The translations under genes and the position numbers were made by a program. A stretch of 58,015 nt of DNA from Candidatus Harrisonbacteria bacterium. GTDB lineage: Bacteria; Patescibacteriota; Minisyncoccia; UBA6257; 1-14-0-10-44-23. The stretch lies in assembly GCA_023244975.1 (NCBI GenBank), contig JAHFLG010000012.1, positions 1 to 58,015 on the forward strand, read 5' to 3'. Below are positions 31,190-40,024 of the stretch, one piece after another. Below the pieces are notes generated by a model. It ran no database searches. It was given only the letters and a program-made list of their open reading frames with translations, and was not told the DNA's origin. Positions within the stretch are counted from its first letter, which is position 1. Every line of letters starts with the position of its first letter.

Positions 31190-32659
31190 ATGACTAAAAA
31201 CGATAAAATCACTAGCTTAGGACTTACCTACGATGACGTCTTACTTATCCCGGACTACTCCGATGTTTTGCCGCGTGACGTAGACACTTCAACCCAGCTC
31301 ACCAGAGAGCTGCGGATTAATATTCCAATCGTCTCTGCGGCTATGGATACTATTACCGAAGCTGAGATGGCCATCGCCTTAGCGCGCGAGGGCGGTATTG
31401 GTATTTTGCACAAGAATCTTTCTATCGAGCGCCAGGCTGAGATGGTGGCACAGGTGAAGCGGTCAGAAAGCGGCATGATTATTGATCCATTTACCCTTTC
31501 CCCGGAAAACACCTACAAAGATGCTATTGATCTGATGCGTCGTTACAAAATCAACGGGATTCCGATAGTGAAAAACGACAAGACGCTCGTCGGCATTGTG
31601 ACCAACCGCGACTTGCGCGCTGAGGTAAACCCAGACACCAAACTCAAGGACATCATGACCAAAGAGAAGCTGGTCACGGCTCCGGTTGGCACCACCTTGG
31701 AAGCCGCGCAGAAGATTTTAATGAAGAATAAGATTGAGAAGTTATTGATTGTCGACAAGCAAAACAACCTCAAGGGTTTAATTACCTTTAAAGATATTGA
31801 AAAGCGTAAAAGTTTTCCCAGCGCAGCCAAAGACAAGTACGGCCGTCTGCTCGTTGGTGCCGGCGTTGGCGTTGCCAGTGACACCTTAGAGCGGGTTGAA
31901 GCGTTAGTAAAAGCTGGTGTAGATGTTATTACCGTCGACACTGCGCATGGTCATTCGAAAAAAGTTTTGCAGAGAATCGCCGAGATCAGAAAGGCCTATC
32001 CAAAACTTCAGATCATCAGTGGCAACCTGGTTACCCCAGAGGCAGCCGAGGCTTCGATCAAAGCCGGTTGCGATGCCATCAAAGTCGGTATTGGCCCGGG
32101 CTCGATTTGCACCACTCGCATTGTTGCCGGCGTAGGAGTGCCGCAGCTGACGGCGGTGATGAACGTGGCTGCAGTGTGCAAAAAATACAAAGTGCCACTG
32201 ATTGCTGATGGAGGCATTAAGCACACCGGCGATATTCCAAAAGCAATTGCTGCCGGAGCCGACACCGTGATGGTTGGTAATATGCTCGCTGGCGTTGAAG
32301 AGGCTCCGGGCAAGACGATTTTATACGAAGGCCGTAAATTTAAAGCCTATCGTGGTATGGGTTCAACCGGCGCCATGATTGCCGGCTCCCGCGACCGCTA
32401 CTTCCAAGATGTTGAGGAGAATCTGACCAAGCTGGTACCAGAAGGTGTTGAGGGTCGCGTCCCATATCGCGGACATCTGCATGAGATTGCTCACCAGGTG
32501 ATTGGCGGACTACGCGCTTCAATGGGCTACTGCGGTACGGCAACTATCAAAGAACTTCAGGAGCGCGGCAGATTTATTCAGATAACCCAGTCGGGCATCG
32601 TGGAGAGCCACCCGCACGGCGTCCAGATGACTGAACAGGCACCAAATTATTGGAGATAA
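31190..32659 (+). CDS. guaB: IMP dehydrogenase
   Basis: 489 aa. NAD-dependent oxidation of IMP to XMP, the first GMP-specific step. The TIM barrel starts at LTYDDVLLIPDYSDVLP. Two CBS domains lie at about residues 95-210, and the catalytic Cys loop is GIGPGSICTTRIVAG. The phosphate site DGGIKHTGDIPKAIAAGADTVMVG and the flap GRVPYRG follow. The ATG at 31190 gives the standard N-terminus; the 24-codon extension upstream crosses the -10 box. It is followed by purA after 1 nt. Confidence 0.97.
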   Translation: MTKNDKITSLGLTYDDVLLIPDYSDVLPRDVDTSTQLTRELRINIPIVSAAMDTITEAEMAIALAREGGIGILHKNLSIERQAEMVAQVKRSESGMIIDPFTLSPENTYKDAIDLMRRYKINGIPIVKNDKTLVGIVTNRDLRAEVNPDTKLKDIMTKEKLVTAPVGTTLEAAQKILMKNKIEKLLIVDKQNNLKGLITFKDIEKRKSFPSAAKDKYGRLLVGAGVGVASDTLERVEALVKAGVDVITVDTAHGHSKKVLQRIAEIRKAYPKLQIISGNLVTPEAAEASIKAGCDAIKVGIGPGSICTTRIVAGVGVPQLTAVMNVAAVCKKYKVPLIADGGIKHTGDIPKAIAAGADTVMVGNMLAGVEEAPGKTILYEGRKFKAYRGMGSTGAMIAGSRDRYFQDVEENLTKLVPEGVEGRVPYRGHLHEIAHQVIGGLRASMGYCGTATIKELQERGRFIQITQSGIVESHPHGVQMTEQAPNYWR

Positions 32660-32660
32660 C

Positions 32661-33938
32661 ATGGTCACAGCAATTATCGGCGGACAATGGGGAGATGAGG
32701 GTAAGGGCAAGATGGTGGATTATTACTGCCAGAACGCGGACATTGTCGTACGCGTCCAGGGCGGAGCCAATGCCGGACATACTGTCGTTGTCGGAGACAA
32801 GAAGTATATTTTGCACCTGATTCCATCCGGTATCTTAAATCCAAAGACTATTTGTATCATCGGTCAGGGAGTAGTTATTGATCCGGCAACTTTGCTCGAG
32901 GAGATAGCGCTGCTTAAGAGTCTTGGCATCAAGCTTGATGGACGGCTGTTGATTTCAAACCGCGCGCACCTGGTCATGCCCTATCACAAGATGCTCGATC
33001 AGCTCAAAGAAAAGAGCGCTGACGGCACCTCTGCAAAAATTGGCACTACCGGTCGCGGCATCGGCCCGACATACATGGACAAGGTGGCGCGCAACGGCAT
33101 TCGCGTGGTTGATTTACTCAAGCCCGAGCAGATCAAGAAAAAGATTGAAGAGAATTTAAATTTTGTAAACAAAGTCCTTGGTGGCATCTACAACTCACCA
33201 ACCCTCGAAGCCAAGACTATTGTAGATGACTATCTCAAGTACGACAAAGAGATGGATCCGTATATTACTGATACTGGTGCGTATCTCAACCAGGCTTTGC
33301 GCGAGAAAAAAACTATTATCATCGAAGGCGCTCAGGGAGCGTTGCTCGACATCGACATCGGTACGTATCCATATGTAACGGCGAGTAACACCACTGCCGG
33401 CGGCTGCGCAACCGGTAGCGGCATTGGCCCAACCAAGATTGATACTGTTGTGAGTATTGTTAAAGCCTATACAACGCGTGTTGGCGAAGGACCATTCCCA
33501 ACTGAACTACCAGTAAAAGAGGGGAACACGCTGCGAGAAAAAGGCCAGGAGTTTGGAGCGACCACCGGCCGACCGCGACGCTGCGGTTGGTTTGACGCTG
33601 AGCTCGTCAAGTTTGCCTGTGAGAGCAGCGGCGTGGACGAACTTATTATTACCAAGCTGGACGTGCTTGATGATCTAGCCAAGCTGAAGATCTGCACCGG
33701 CTATAGCTTTGAGGGCAAGACTCTGAAGTACTTCCCGGCCGATTTGGATATTCTTTCCGGCGTAACTCCTATCTATGAAGAGCTCAGTGGCTGGCAGGCT
33801 AATACGACCGGTGCCAAGCAGTTTTCCGATCTACCGGTTAATGCTCGCGCCTATCTCAAGCGTTTAGAAGAAGTTGTGGGTGTGCCTATCAAGTTGGTCT
33901 CAGTTGGCCCTGAACGAACTCAAACAATAGTTAAATAA
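32661..33938 (+). CDS. purA: Adenylosuccinate synthetase
   Basis: 425 aa. GTP-dependent ligation of aspartate to IMP, first AMP-specific step. Motifs are GGQWGDEGKGKMVD (P-loop with catalytic Asp), NAGHTV with catalytic His, GTTGRGIGPTYMDK, EGAQGALLDIDIGTYPYVT and TTGRPRRCGWFD. The start TAACATG overlaps the end of guaB by spacing only. It lies between guaB and guaA, so AMP and GMP branches are co-expressed. Confidence 0.97.
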   Translation: MVTAIIGGQWGDEGKGKMVDYYCQNADIVVRVQGGANAGHTVVVGDKKYILHLIPSGILNPKTICIIGQGVVIDPATLLEEIALLKSLGIKLDGRLLISNRAHLVMPYHKMLDQLKEKSADGTSAKIGTTGRGIGPTYMDKVARNGIRVVDLLKPEQIKKKIEENLNFVNKVLGGIYNSPTLEAKTIVDDYLKYDKEMDPYITDTGAYLNQALREKKTIIIEGAQGALLDIDIGTYPYVTASNTTAGGCATGSGIGPTKIDTVVSIVKAYTTRVGEGPFPTELPVKEGNTLREKGQEFGATTGRPRRCGWFDAELVKFACESSGVDELIITKLDVLDDLAKLKICTGYSFEGKTLKYFPADLDILSGVTPIYEELSGWQANTTGAKQFSDLPVNARAYLKRLEEVVGVPIKLVSVGPERTQTIVK

Positions 33939-33939
33939 C

Positions 33940-35478
33940 ATGGAGTCACTCGATACCATCGTCATACTGGATTACGGCAGCCAAGTAACCCAGCTTATTG
34001 CGCGTCGCATCCGGGCGGCCAATGTGCACGCTGTGATTGTGCCGTTTACGGTGGCTCTCAGTGAACTTAAAAAACCAGAGGTCAAAGGCATTATTCTCTC
34101 CGGTGGCCCGGCCAGCGTCTATGTCAGTGGCGCTCCGGCTCTAAACAAAAAAATATTTGAACTTGGCAAACCAGTCCTTGGTATTTGTTACGGCTTCCAG
34201 CTGATGGCGCACAATTTTGGCGGAGCGGTTGAGCGGGGAAAGAAGCGCGAATATGGGGAGGCGCTGCTTTCAGTGAAAGATGAAGCCGGATTATTTGCAG
34301 GAACTCCAAAAGAGCAGGTGGTCTGGATGAGCCATGGCGACAGCGTGGTGAAGCTGCCAAAGGATTTTAGTCTGATCGCCACCTCGGACAACACGCCGCT
34401 GGCAGCCGCCAAGCACGACAGCAAACCTTTCTATGGTATCCAGTTTCATGCTGAAGTCTGGCACACCGCCCATGGCACAAAAATATTAGAAAACTTTTCA
34501 AAAGGTATCTGCAAGGCGCGAGCCCAGTGGACGACCAAGCACTTTATCAGCGAGGCCGTTAGCGAAATTCAGAACACCGTCGGTAAGAATAATGTTGTCC
34601 ACGCGCTTTCGGGAGGCGTTGATTCAACCGTCCTCGCCCTGCTGCTTAAAAAAGCTCTGCCAGCGGCTCAGCTCAAGAATATCTATATCGACACTGGTCT
34701 GATGCGGCTCAATGAGTCCAAAGAAGTCATGGCGGCATTTAAAGCCTTGGGTCTGCAAGTTACTATGCAGGACGAGAGCAAGGCATTTCTATCAAAGCTT
34801 AAAGGGGTTGTTGAGCCTGAGGCTAAGCGGAAAATAATCGGCAAGGAGTTTATCCGCGCTCTGATGAGCGATGTCGGGTCAAAGGATTTTCTCAGCCAGG
34901 GGACACTCTACCCGGATGTCATTGAAAGCGTCAGTGTGCACGGACCGTCGGACACTATTAAGACTCACCACAACCGCGCGCCAGAAGTATTGGCTCTGAT
35001 TAAAAAAGGACGCGTCGTTGAGCCGCTGAAAGAATTATTTAAAGACGAGGTGCGCAAGCTCGGTATGGAGCTCGGTATGCCCAGCGATATGGTCTACCGT
35101 CACCCGTTCCCGGGCCCGGGTCTGGGCATTCGGATTTTGGGAGATATTACCAAAGAGCGCTTGGAGATTTTGCGCCATGCAGACGCCATTTTCATCGAAG
35201 AAATTAAAAAAGCCGGTTTATACAAAGAGATGGCTCAGGCGTTTGCGGCCTTAGACACCAACCGAGCTGTGGGTGTAAAAGGGGATGAGCGTGAGTTTGG
35301 CTATATGATCCTGCTGCGTGCGGTGACCACCTCAGATTTTATGACCGCCGACTGGTACCGTTTTGACAATGAGTTCCTCGCTCGCGTAGCTAACCGCATC
35401 GTCAATGAAGTTACTGGCGTCACCCGCGTGCTCTACGACCTCACGCAAAAACCCCCCGCAACTATTTGTTATATGTAA
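33940..35478 (+). CDS. guaA: GMP synthase (glutamine-hydrolysing)
   Basis: 512 aa, two-domain enzyme making GMP from XMP. The N-terminal glutaminase has Cys in GICYGFQLM, and its His-Glu pair in FHAEVW. The ATP pyrophosphatase domain has SGGVDSTV, and the C-terminal dimerisation domain ends GVTRVLYDLTQKPPATI. It is complete, one base after purA. Its 3' end is close to purB, whose ATG at 35490 is 11 nt downstream. Confidence 0.97.
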   Translation: MESLDTIVILDYGSQVTQLIARRIRAANVHAVIVPFTVALSELKKPEVKGIILSGGPASVYVSGAPALNKKIFELGKPVLGICYGFQLMAHNFGGAVERGKKREYGEALLSVKDEAGLFAGTPKEQVVWMSHGDSVVKLPKDFSLIATSDNTPLAAAKHDSKPFYGIQFHAEVWHTAHGTKILENFSKGICKARAQWTTKHFISEAVSEIQNTVGKNNVVHALSGGVDSTVLALLLKKALPAAQLKNIYIDTGLMRLNESKEVMAAFKALGLQVTMQDESKAFLSKLKGVVEPEAKRKIIGKEFIRALMSDVGSKDFLSQGTLYPDVIESVSVHGPSDTIKTHHNRAPEVLALIKKGRVVEPLKELFKDEVRKLGMELGMPSDMVYRHPFPGPGLGIRILGDITKERLEILRHADAIFIEEIKKAGLYKEMAQAFAALDTNRAVGVKGDEREFGYMILLRAVTTSDFMTADWYRFDNEFLARVANRIVNEVTGVTRVLYDLTQKPPATICYM

Positions 35479-35489
35479 TAATAAAGTAT

Positions 35490-36908
35490 ATGAACCCACT
35501 ACACGCAATTTCACCAATAGACGGACGATATCGGAAGTATGCAGAGATGCTGGCGCCGTATTTTAGTGAGGCCGGACTGATGAAGTACCGCGTCATTGTT
35601 GAAGGCGAGTATTTAATAGCTCTTTCGCAGTTGGGATTAGGACTTCGCAAGCTGACGCAGGCGGAGACCATGATGATTCGCGACCTCTATGAGCTTTCAG
35701 AGGCTGACGCACAGATAATCAGTGATATTGAACTCAAGGGGTATCAATTCGCCAGCTGGCGGATCAAAGCCACTGATCATGACGTCAAAGCAGTGGAATA
35801 TTTTTTGAAAGATAAACTGGCGAATACCTCGCTCAAGGACTGCCTGGAGTGGATTCATTTTGCTCTTACCTCTGAAGACACAAACAATTTGGCCTATGGC
35901 TTGCTGATGAGCGACGCGCTTTCATATGTTATCCTCCCGGTGATTAGTGGGTTAGTTGCATCAATAGATGCCCTTGCCAAAGAACACGCCGACCTGTCGA
36001 TGCTCAGCCGCACGCACGGCCAGCCAGCCTCGCCGACTACCTTTGGCAAAGAGTTTAAAGTCTACGCGCACCGTCTTGGCCGCCAGATTAATCAGCTGAC
36101 GTATCACAAGTTTTTGGTAAAGCTCAACGGCGCTACCGGCAATTATAACGCCCATGTGGCGGCCTATCCGAAAATAGATTGGGTAAAGTTTACTCAGGAC
36201 TTTGTCATGCAGCTTAATAGCCGCGTATACTCCACAGTTCCTAAAAATACTGGAGCTAATTTGGAGGCGAACCTCGTGACCACGCAGATCGAGTCACATG
36301 ACAGCTTGGCTGAGATGTTTGATATCTTCCGGCGCTTTAATACGATCCTGATTGGTTTTGACCAGGATATGTGGCGCTACATCTCTGATGGCTGGCTTGG
36401 CCAGAAGGCGAAAGAAGGGGAGGTGGGCTCGTCAACGATGCCGCACAAGATTAACCCGATTAAGTTTGAAAACAGCGAAGGTAATCTTGGGATTGCCAAT
36501 GCCTTGTTCACTCACTTTGCGCAAAAGCTGCAGGTCTCGCGACTGCAGCGCGATCTGTCTGACTCAACGGTTCAGCGCAGTATTGGCTCGGCCTTCGCGC
36601 ATTCGCTTATTGCATATCAATATACTCTTAACGGACTGAGCCGCGTGGCAGTGAATAGTGAAAAAGTAGCCGAGGCCCTGCTCGCTCACCCAGAAGTATT
36701 AGCCGAAGCCATCCAAACCGTCCTGCGTCGCGAAGGCGTGGCGATGCCATATGAACAGCTTAAAGCCCTGACCCGCGGCAAAGAAGTAACCATGGCCGAC
36801 CTGACCACGTTTATCGACGGTCTCGAGGTCTCCGCCACCGTCAAAACCGAACTCAAGCAGTTTACCCCACAAAACTATACTGGTCTTGCCGCGAAGCTGG
36901 CTCAATGA
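35490..36908 (+). CDS. purB: Adenylosuccinate lyase
   Basis: 472 aa. Cleaves SAICAR to AICAR and adenylosuccinate to AMP. The start MNPLHAISPIDGRYR matches the E. coli-type long PurB, and the signature is GSSTMPHKINPIKFENSEGN with the catalytic Ser loop. The His region is MLSRTHGQPASPTTFGKE. A longer reading from 35466 overlaps guaA and is less likely. It is the last gene of the guaB-purB run, followed by a terminator. Confidence 0.96.
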   Translation: MNPLHAISPIDGRYRKYAEMLAPYFSEAGLMKYRVIVEGEYLIALSQLGLGLRKLTQAETMMIRDLYELSEADAQIISDIELKGYQFASWRIKATDHDVKAVEYFLKDKLANTSLKDCLEWIHFALTSEDTNNLAYGLLMSDALSYVILPVISGLVASIDALAKEHADLSMLSRTHGQPASPTTFGKEFKVYAHRLGRQINQLTYHKFLVKLNGATGNYNAHVAAYPKIDWVKFTQDFVMQLNSRVYSTVPKNTGANLEANLVTTQIESHDSLAEMFDIFRRFNTILIGFDQDMWRYISDGWLGQKAKEGEVGSSTMPHKINPIKFENSEGNLGIANALFTHFAQKLQVSRLQRDLSDSTVQRSIGSAFAHSLIAYQYTLNGLSRVAVNSEKVAEALLAHPEVLAEAIQTVLRREGVAMPYEQLKALTRGKEVTMADLTTFIDGLEVSATVKTELKQFTPQNYTGLAAKLAQ

Positions 36909-36988
36909 AACATAATTAAGGGTAGTGCGTTATAAAGAGTATGCAACGAGGAAATGCTATAAATTTTGTTTTTAATATGGTCCCGCCG

Positions 36989-37018
36989 AGCTCGCTTGAA
37001 GGGCGAGCTTTGCTTTTC
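36989..37018 (+). terminator. Intrinsic terminator after purB
   Basis: AGCTCGC pairs with GCGAGCT around TTGAAGG, followed by TTGCTTTT. It lies 80 nt after the purB stop. Confidence 0.7.
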
Positions 37019-37050
37019 TGAATTTGACTTCACTCACTTAGAAAATCAAT

Positions 37051-37080
37051 GCCCGCTTTTCAAGCGGGCGTTTTTGTTTT
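37051..37080 (+). terminator. Strong intrinsic terminator upstream of the 59-aa ORF
   Basis: GCCCGCTT-TTC-AAGCGGGC is followed by GTTTTTGTTTT. It stands 32 nt after the previous terminator and 30 nt before the small ORF, so it may be a second stop for purB read-through or an attenuator in that ORF's leader. Confidence 0.75.
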
Positions 37081-37110
37081 GGTAGCGACCTTCGGGTCAG
37101 AAAGGCGATC

Positions 37111-37290
37111 ATGGAAAAAACGATCAGTACGCGCGCCGAAGAAAAGCTCCGCAGGCTTGCGAAGCGATTTGGAGTGCCGTACGAGCAGTTGCTCGAGGAG
37201 CTACTCCGGGATTTCGAGGATCCTGAGGGAGCTCTCATCGAAGCCGAGGACGAGACCAGTTCGTTCTCACAAGACTGCCGGGGGATCTAG
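37111..37290 (+). CDS. 59-aa protein of unknown function between terminators
   Basis: ATG at 37111 with AAAGG upstream and TAG at 37288-37290. The predicted protein is charged and helical (residues 7-35, RAEEKLRRLAKRFGVPYEQLLEELL), resembling a short helix-turn-helix or ribbon-helix-helix-like regulator, with an acidic tail. It is flanked by a terminator on each side (37051-37080 and 37310-37337), which favours an independent small transcript. It is G+C-rich, like the 30465-31004 gene. No family recognised. Confidence 0.5.
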   Translation: MEKTISTRAEEKLRRLAKRFGVPYEQLLEELLRDFEDPEGALIEAEDETSSFSQDCRGI

Positions 37291-37309
37291 TGTTTTCCGG
37301 CAACAGCAC

Positions 37310-37337
37310 GGGGCGGCTACGGTCGCCCCTTTCGATT
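37310..37337 (+). terminator. Terminator of the 59-aa ORF, touching the purH 3' end
   Basis: GGGGCG (37310-37315) pairs with CGCCCC (37324-37329) around GCTACGGT, then TTTCGATTT. purH converges from the other strand and ends at 37337. Confidence 0.65.
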
Positions 37338-38929
37338 TAGTGTCCGAAGAAGCCACGGGCGAGACGGTCGGGGATGAGGGCGAGAGCAACGTTATTGTCA
37401 GCGCAGACTTTTTTGACCTCGTCGTCGCGTACCGAGCCGGAGGTCGCGAGAATGCCACTAATGCCGGCGTTTATCAGCACCATGGGTCCGTCGGTGAACG
37501 GGAAGAAGCTGTCGCTGTAGGCTACTCCACCTTTTATATCGTGGCCGGCGTCTTTGGCGCGTTTGAGGGCAAGTTCGCAGCAGCCGACACGATCCTGCTG
37601 ACCAACGCCATTGCCTTTAAGCATGCCATCTTTAACTATGGTTACCGTATTGCTGTTGCTGGTTGAACCAATGGCCCAGGCGAGAAGCATGTCCTGTTCC
37701 TGCGCGGGAGTGACTGAGATTTTTACCATGTCGCTCGACTTCATATCCAGAATAAAGGTGTAGTTTGGCTGTTTTACAAAGCCACCGCGGACATGGCGCA
37801 GGCGAGTGCTGGTGTCGAGGCTATTTTTATTTAAAGAAGCGAGGGATGGGTTGGCGAGGAAGCGGCACTTGTCGCCTTTGCGCTTGAGGGTTTCAATCGC
37901 GCCAGTAGTGAAGCTTGGGGCAATGATGCCATCAAGCAGGCGACGGCCAGTTTCCATTTTATGAGTTAGTAGGGTTTCTGCGAGAGCTTCATCGATAGGG
38001 AAGTTGGTCATGACGACGCCGCCAAAAATGGCGCGCAGGTCGCCCTCGAGCATGTTTTGCAGAACGGTGTTTGCATCAGTGCCAATCGCTGCGCCACAGG
38101 GGTTGCCGTGTTTGACGCCTACAGCGATCAATGGGGTCTTGCCATAGTTTGTATCAAAAGCGGCAGCGATATGGGTTGAGGTTTGGAGGAGGCGTTCGAC
38201 GTCGCAGAGGTTGTTGTAGCTTGGCGGAGTGCCGGAGACGAGCTGGAAGTTGGAAACGGCCAGCGGGTCGGCATCCATGGTCGCATACAGAGCCGCCGGA
38301 GTCTGCCAGCCGTTTTCGCCGTAGAGACAGCTCATGGTCTGCCAGCCGACTTGCCCGTCGAGAGTTCCCTGCGAGTGATAGCGAGCAGAGGTCAAGCAGT
38401 AGTCAGCAACAACGGCTTCACTTTTAGCGCAGAGGGAATTAATGAAATTGTGTTCATCGGGTTTACCCGCTTTCAGCCACTCTACAACCTTCATGCGGTC
38501 TTTTGGGTCGCAGATGACAATGCGCCGTCCCTTGGAGGCGCTGCGAATCATGGTCGGCCCGCCGATGTCGGTTTTTTCAATCACGCTTTCTCGGGTTGAT
38601 CCGGGCTTAGCAATTTCTTCTTTGAGCGGGTAGAGGTCGACACAGACGAGGTCGATGCGAGGGATGTTCAGCTTTGCGAGTTCAGCAACATCAGCAGGCG
38701 AGTCAGTGGCCAGAAGTCCGGCATGAATTTCGCGCGAGAGGGTAACCACGCGGTGGCCTAAGATAGCGCCGCCGCCAACCAGTGAGGCGACGTCGGTTAC
38801 CGGTATTCCGGCATCGGTCAGGGCCTTGGCGGTGCCTCCTGAAGCCAGGATTTCCCAGCCCAAACCTACTAATTCCTTAGCAAAATCAACGATTCCGTTC
38901 TTGTCATAGACCGACAATAGAGCTTTCAT
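37337..38929 (-). CDS. purH: Bifunctional AICAR transformylase / IMP cyclohydrolase
   Basis: 530 aa, catalysing the last two purine steps. The IMP cyclohydrolase half (residues 1-195) begins ALLSVYDKNGIVDFAKELV with SGGTAKAL, TDIGGPTMIRSA and a substrate Lys. The transformylase half has the catalytic Lys-His in GVKHGNPCGAAIG, and RLRHVRGGFVKQ and SDSFFPFTDGP. It is complete. It runs opposite to the rest of the pur genes and has its own predicted promoter. Position next to the pyr genes suggests that the pur cluster was split by inversion or insertion. Confidence 0.96.
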   Translation of the reverse strand: MKALLSVYDKNGIVDFAKELVGLGWEILASGGTAKALTDAGIPVTDVASLVGGGAILGHRVVTLSREIHAGLLATDSPADVAELAKLNIPRIDLVCVDLYPLKEEIAKPGSTRESVIEKTDIGGPTMIRSASKGRRIVICDPKDRMKVVEWLKAGKPDEHNFINSLCAKSEAVVADYCLTSARYHSQGTLDGQVGWQTMSCLYGENGWQTPAALYATMDADPLAVSNFQLVSGTPPSYNNLCDVERLLQTSTHIAAAFDTNYGKTPLIAVGVKHGNPCGAAIGTDANTVLQNMLEGDLRAIFGGVVMTNFPIDEALAETLLTHKMETGRRLLDGIIAPSFTTGAIETLKRKGDKCRFLANPSLASLNKNSLDTSTRLRHVRGGFVKQPNYTFILDMKSSDMVKISVTPAQEQDMLLAWAIGSTSNSNTVTIVKDGMLKGNGVGQQDRVGCCELALKRAKDAGHDIKGGVAYSDSFFPFTDGPMVLINAGISGILATSGSVRDDEVKKVCADNNVALALIPDRLARGFFGH

Positions 38930-38935
38930 CAGTAT

Positions 38936-38964
38936 ATTGTACCGCTATGCTCGCCGCTACGCAA
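38936..38964 (-). promoter_or_regulatory. Predicted promoter of purH, leaderless spacing
   Basis: Minus-strand TTGCGT (38964-38959), 17-nt spacer, TACAAT (38941-38936), then 6 nt to the ATG at 38929. Transcription would begin at or near the A of ATG. The -35 overlaps the stem of element C2. Confidence 0.5.
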
Positions 38965-39032
38965 AAAAGTGAGCGCTCCGGGCCGCTAGACCAAGTCCTA
39001 CGCACTTTTTTGCGCACCGGCTCGTATGCTAC
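38942..39032. repeat. Structured intergenic element, family C, copy C2
   Basis: The core stem CGCAAAAAAGTG (38960-38971) pairs perfectly with CACTTTTTTGCG (39003-39014). The head GAGCGCTCCGGGCCGCTAGA and the segment CCAAGTCCTACG match copy C1 (28939-29029). Unlike the other copies it lies between two divergent starts (purH and the EamA gene), so here it cannot be a terminator for either gene. Confidence 0.75.
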
Positions 39033-39041
39033 GATAACCAT

Positions 39042-39908
39042 ATGAACGGCTTTGCGCTTATAGGTATTGCGGTGACACTCTGGTCGGTTGGTAGTGGCAT
39101 TATTGCTAAATTATTTACCGTGCCGGCGCTCATGTGGTACCCGGTGGCGGCGGCTATGGGAGCGGCGGTTGTCGTAGTCATTATTCTGATTAAAGAGTCG
39201 CCGCGATCTTTGTGGCCACAGAGCACGGCGGCACGGTGGCTGCTATTGGGAGTAGGTGTGACGGTTCTTATCAATAACGGATTATTTTTTACCGCACTTC
39301 AAATCACCTCGGTTCCGGTCGCTCAACTTACACATTATCTGGCACCTTTATTTTTGGCGGTGATTTTCGCACCCCTGATGCTTGGTGAAAAACCGACTAA
39401 GCGGGAGGTCATTCTGACACTTGTCGGCTTACTGGGACTTAGTATCGTTCTGTGGCCTGACTTACGCGACGCGCGGCTTAGTGTAGGAGCAATGATGGGC
39501 GCAATCTCAGCCGTATTCTTTGCGCTCGGTAACGTGTTTAATCGCAAACTTACCGCCTATGGGGTCAGCGGTCTGCCCGCGGCCGCGTATCAAAATTTTA
39601 TCCCCACCCTCGGCATGGCGCCGTTTATGTTGTGGCAACTAAACCAAGGTGTGCAGTTTACCTCCGGCGATATCTGGGGTGCGGTATATATGGGCGTAAT
39701 GACCATGGGTTTCGGATTTTCGCTGTTTTTATTCGGCCTCCAGCGTCTCAAAAAGGCTAACCATGCCGGCATCATGAGTTATGGCGAGCCAATAGGCGCG
39801 ATTATCCTGGCCGCAATATTTTTACACGAACCAATGACCGCCTACGTGATTGTCGGCGGTATCTTGATTATCGGTTCCGGCGTGGCTTTAGTTTTAGGAA
39901 AAGATTGA
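39042..39908 (+). CDS. EamA/DMT-superfamily transporter
   Basis: 288 aa with ten hydrophobic segments arranged as two five-helix EamA repeats (about residues 2-130 and 145-285). Typical pieces are VPVAQLTHYLAPLFLAVIFAPLMLGEKPTKREV at the end of helix 4 in repeat 1, and the matching NHAGIMSYGEPIGAIILAAIFLHEPMT in repeat 2. The family exports or imports metabolites; the substrate is unknown. Being between purH and pyrB might suggest nucleobases or nucleosides, but this is only context. Its stop overlaps element A2. Confidence 0.88.
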   Translation: MNGFALIGIAVTLWSVGSGIIAKLFTVPALMWYPVAAAMGAAVVVVIILIKESPRSLWPQSTAARWLLLGVGVTVLINNGLFFTALQITSVPVAQLTHYLAPLFLAVIFAPLMLGEKPTKREVILTLVGLLGLSIVLWPDLRDARLSVGAMMGAISAVFFALGNVFNRKLTAYGVSGLPAAAYQNFIPTLGMAPFMLWQLNQGVQFTSGDIWGAVYMGVMTMGFGFSLFLFGLQRLKKANHAGIMSYGEPIGAIILAAIFLHEPMTAYVIVGGILIIGSGVALVLGKD

Positions 39909-40024
39909 GAAACACGGCTGCTGTCCCGAGGGTACATCGCGCAGGCCGGCTGGGCCGAGCGGGAAGAAGGTTCGTCAGCCGACGAACCATTCTGGTACCC
40001 GCAGGGATTGCAGCCGTGTTTCTC
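39907..40024 (-). repeat. Palindromic intergenic element, family A, copy A2
   Basis: The terminal arms GAGAAACACGGCTGC (39907-39921) and its perfect complement (40010-40024) overlap the stop codons of two convergent genes, EamA (39906-39908) and pyrB (40024-40026). In the orientation of A1 it lies on the minus strand. The internal hairpin is GGTTCGTC-GGCT-GACGAACC (perfect 8 bp), and the second stem GGGTAC/GTACCC differs from A3 by a compensated pair. It is well placed to be a bidirectional transcription end. Confidence 0.85.
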
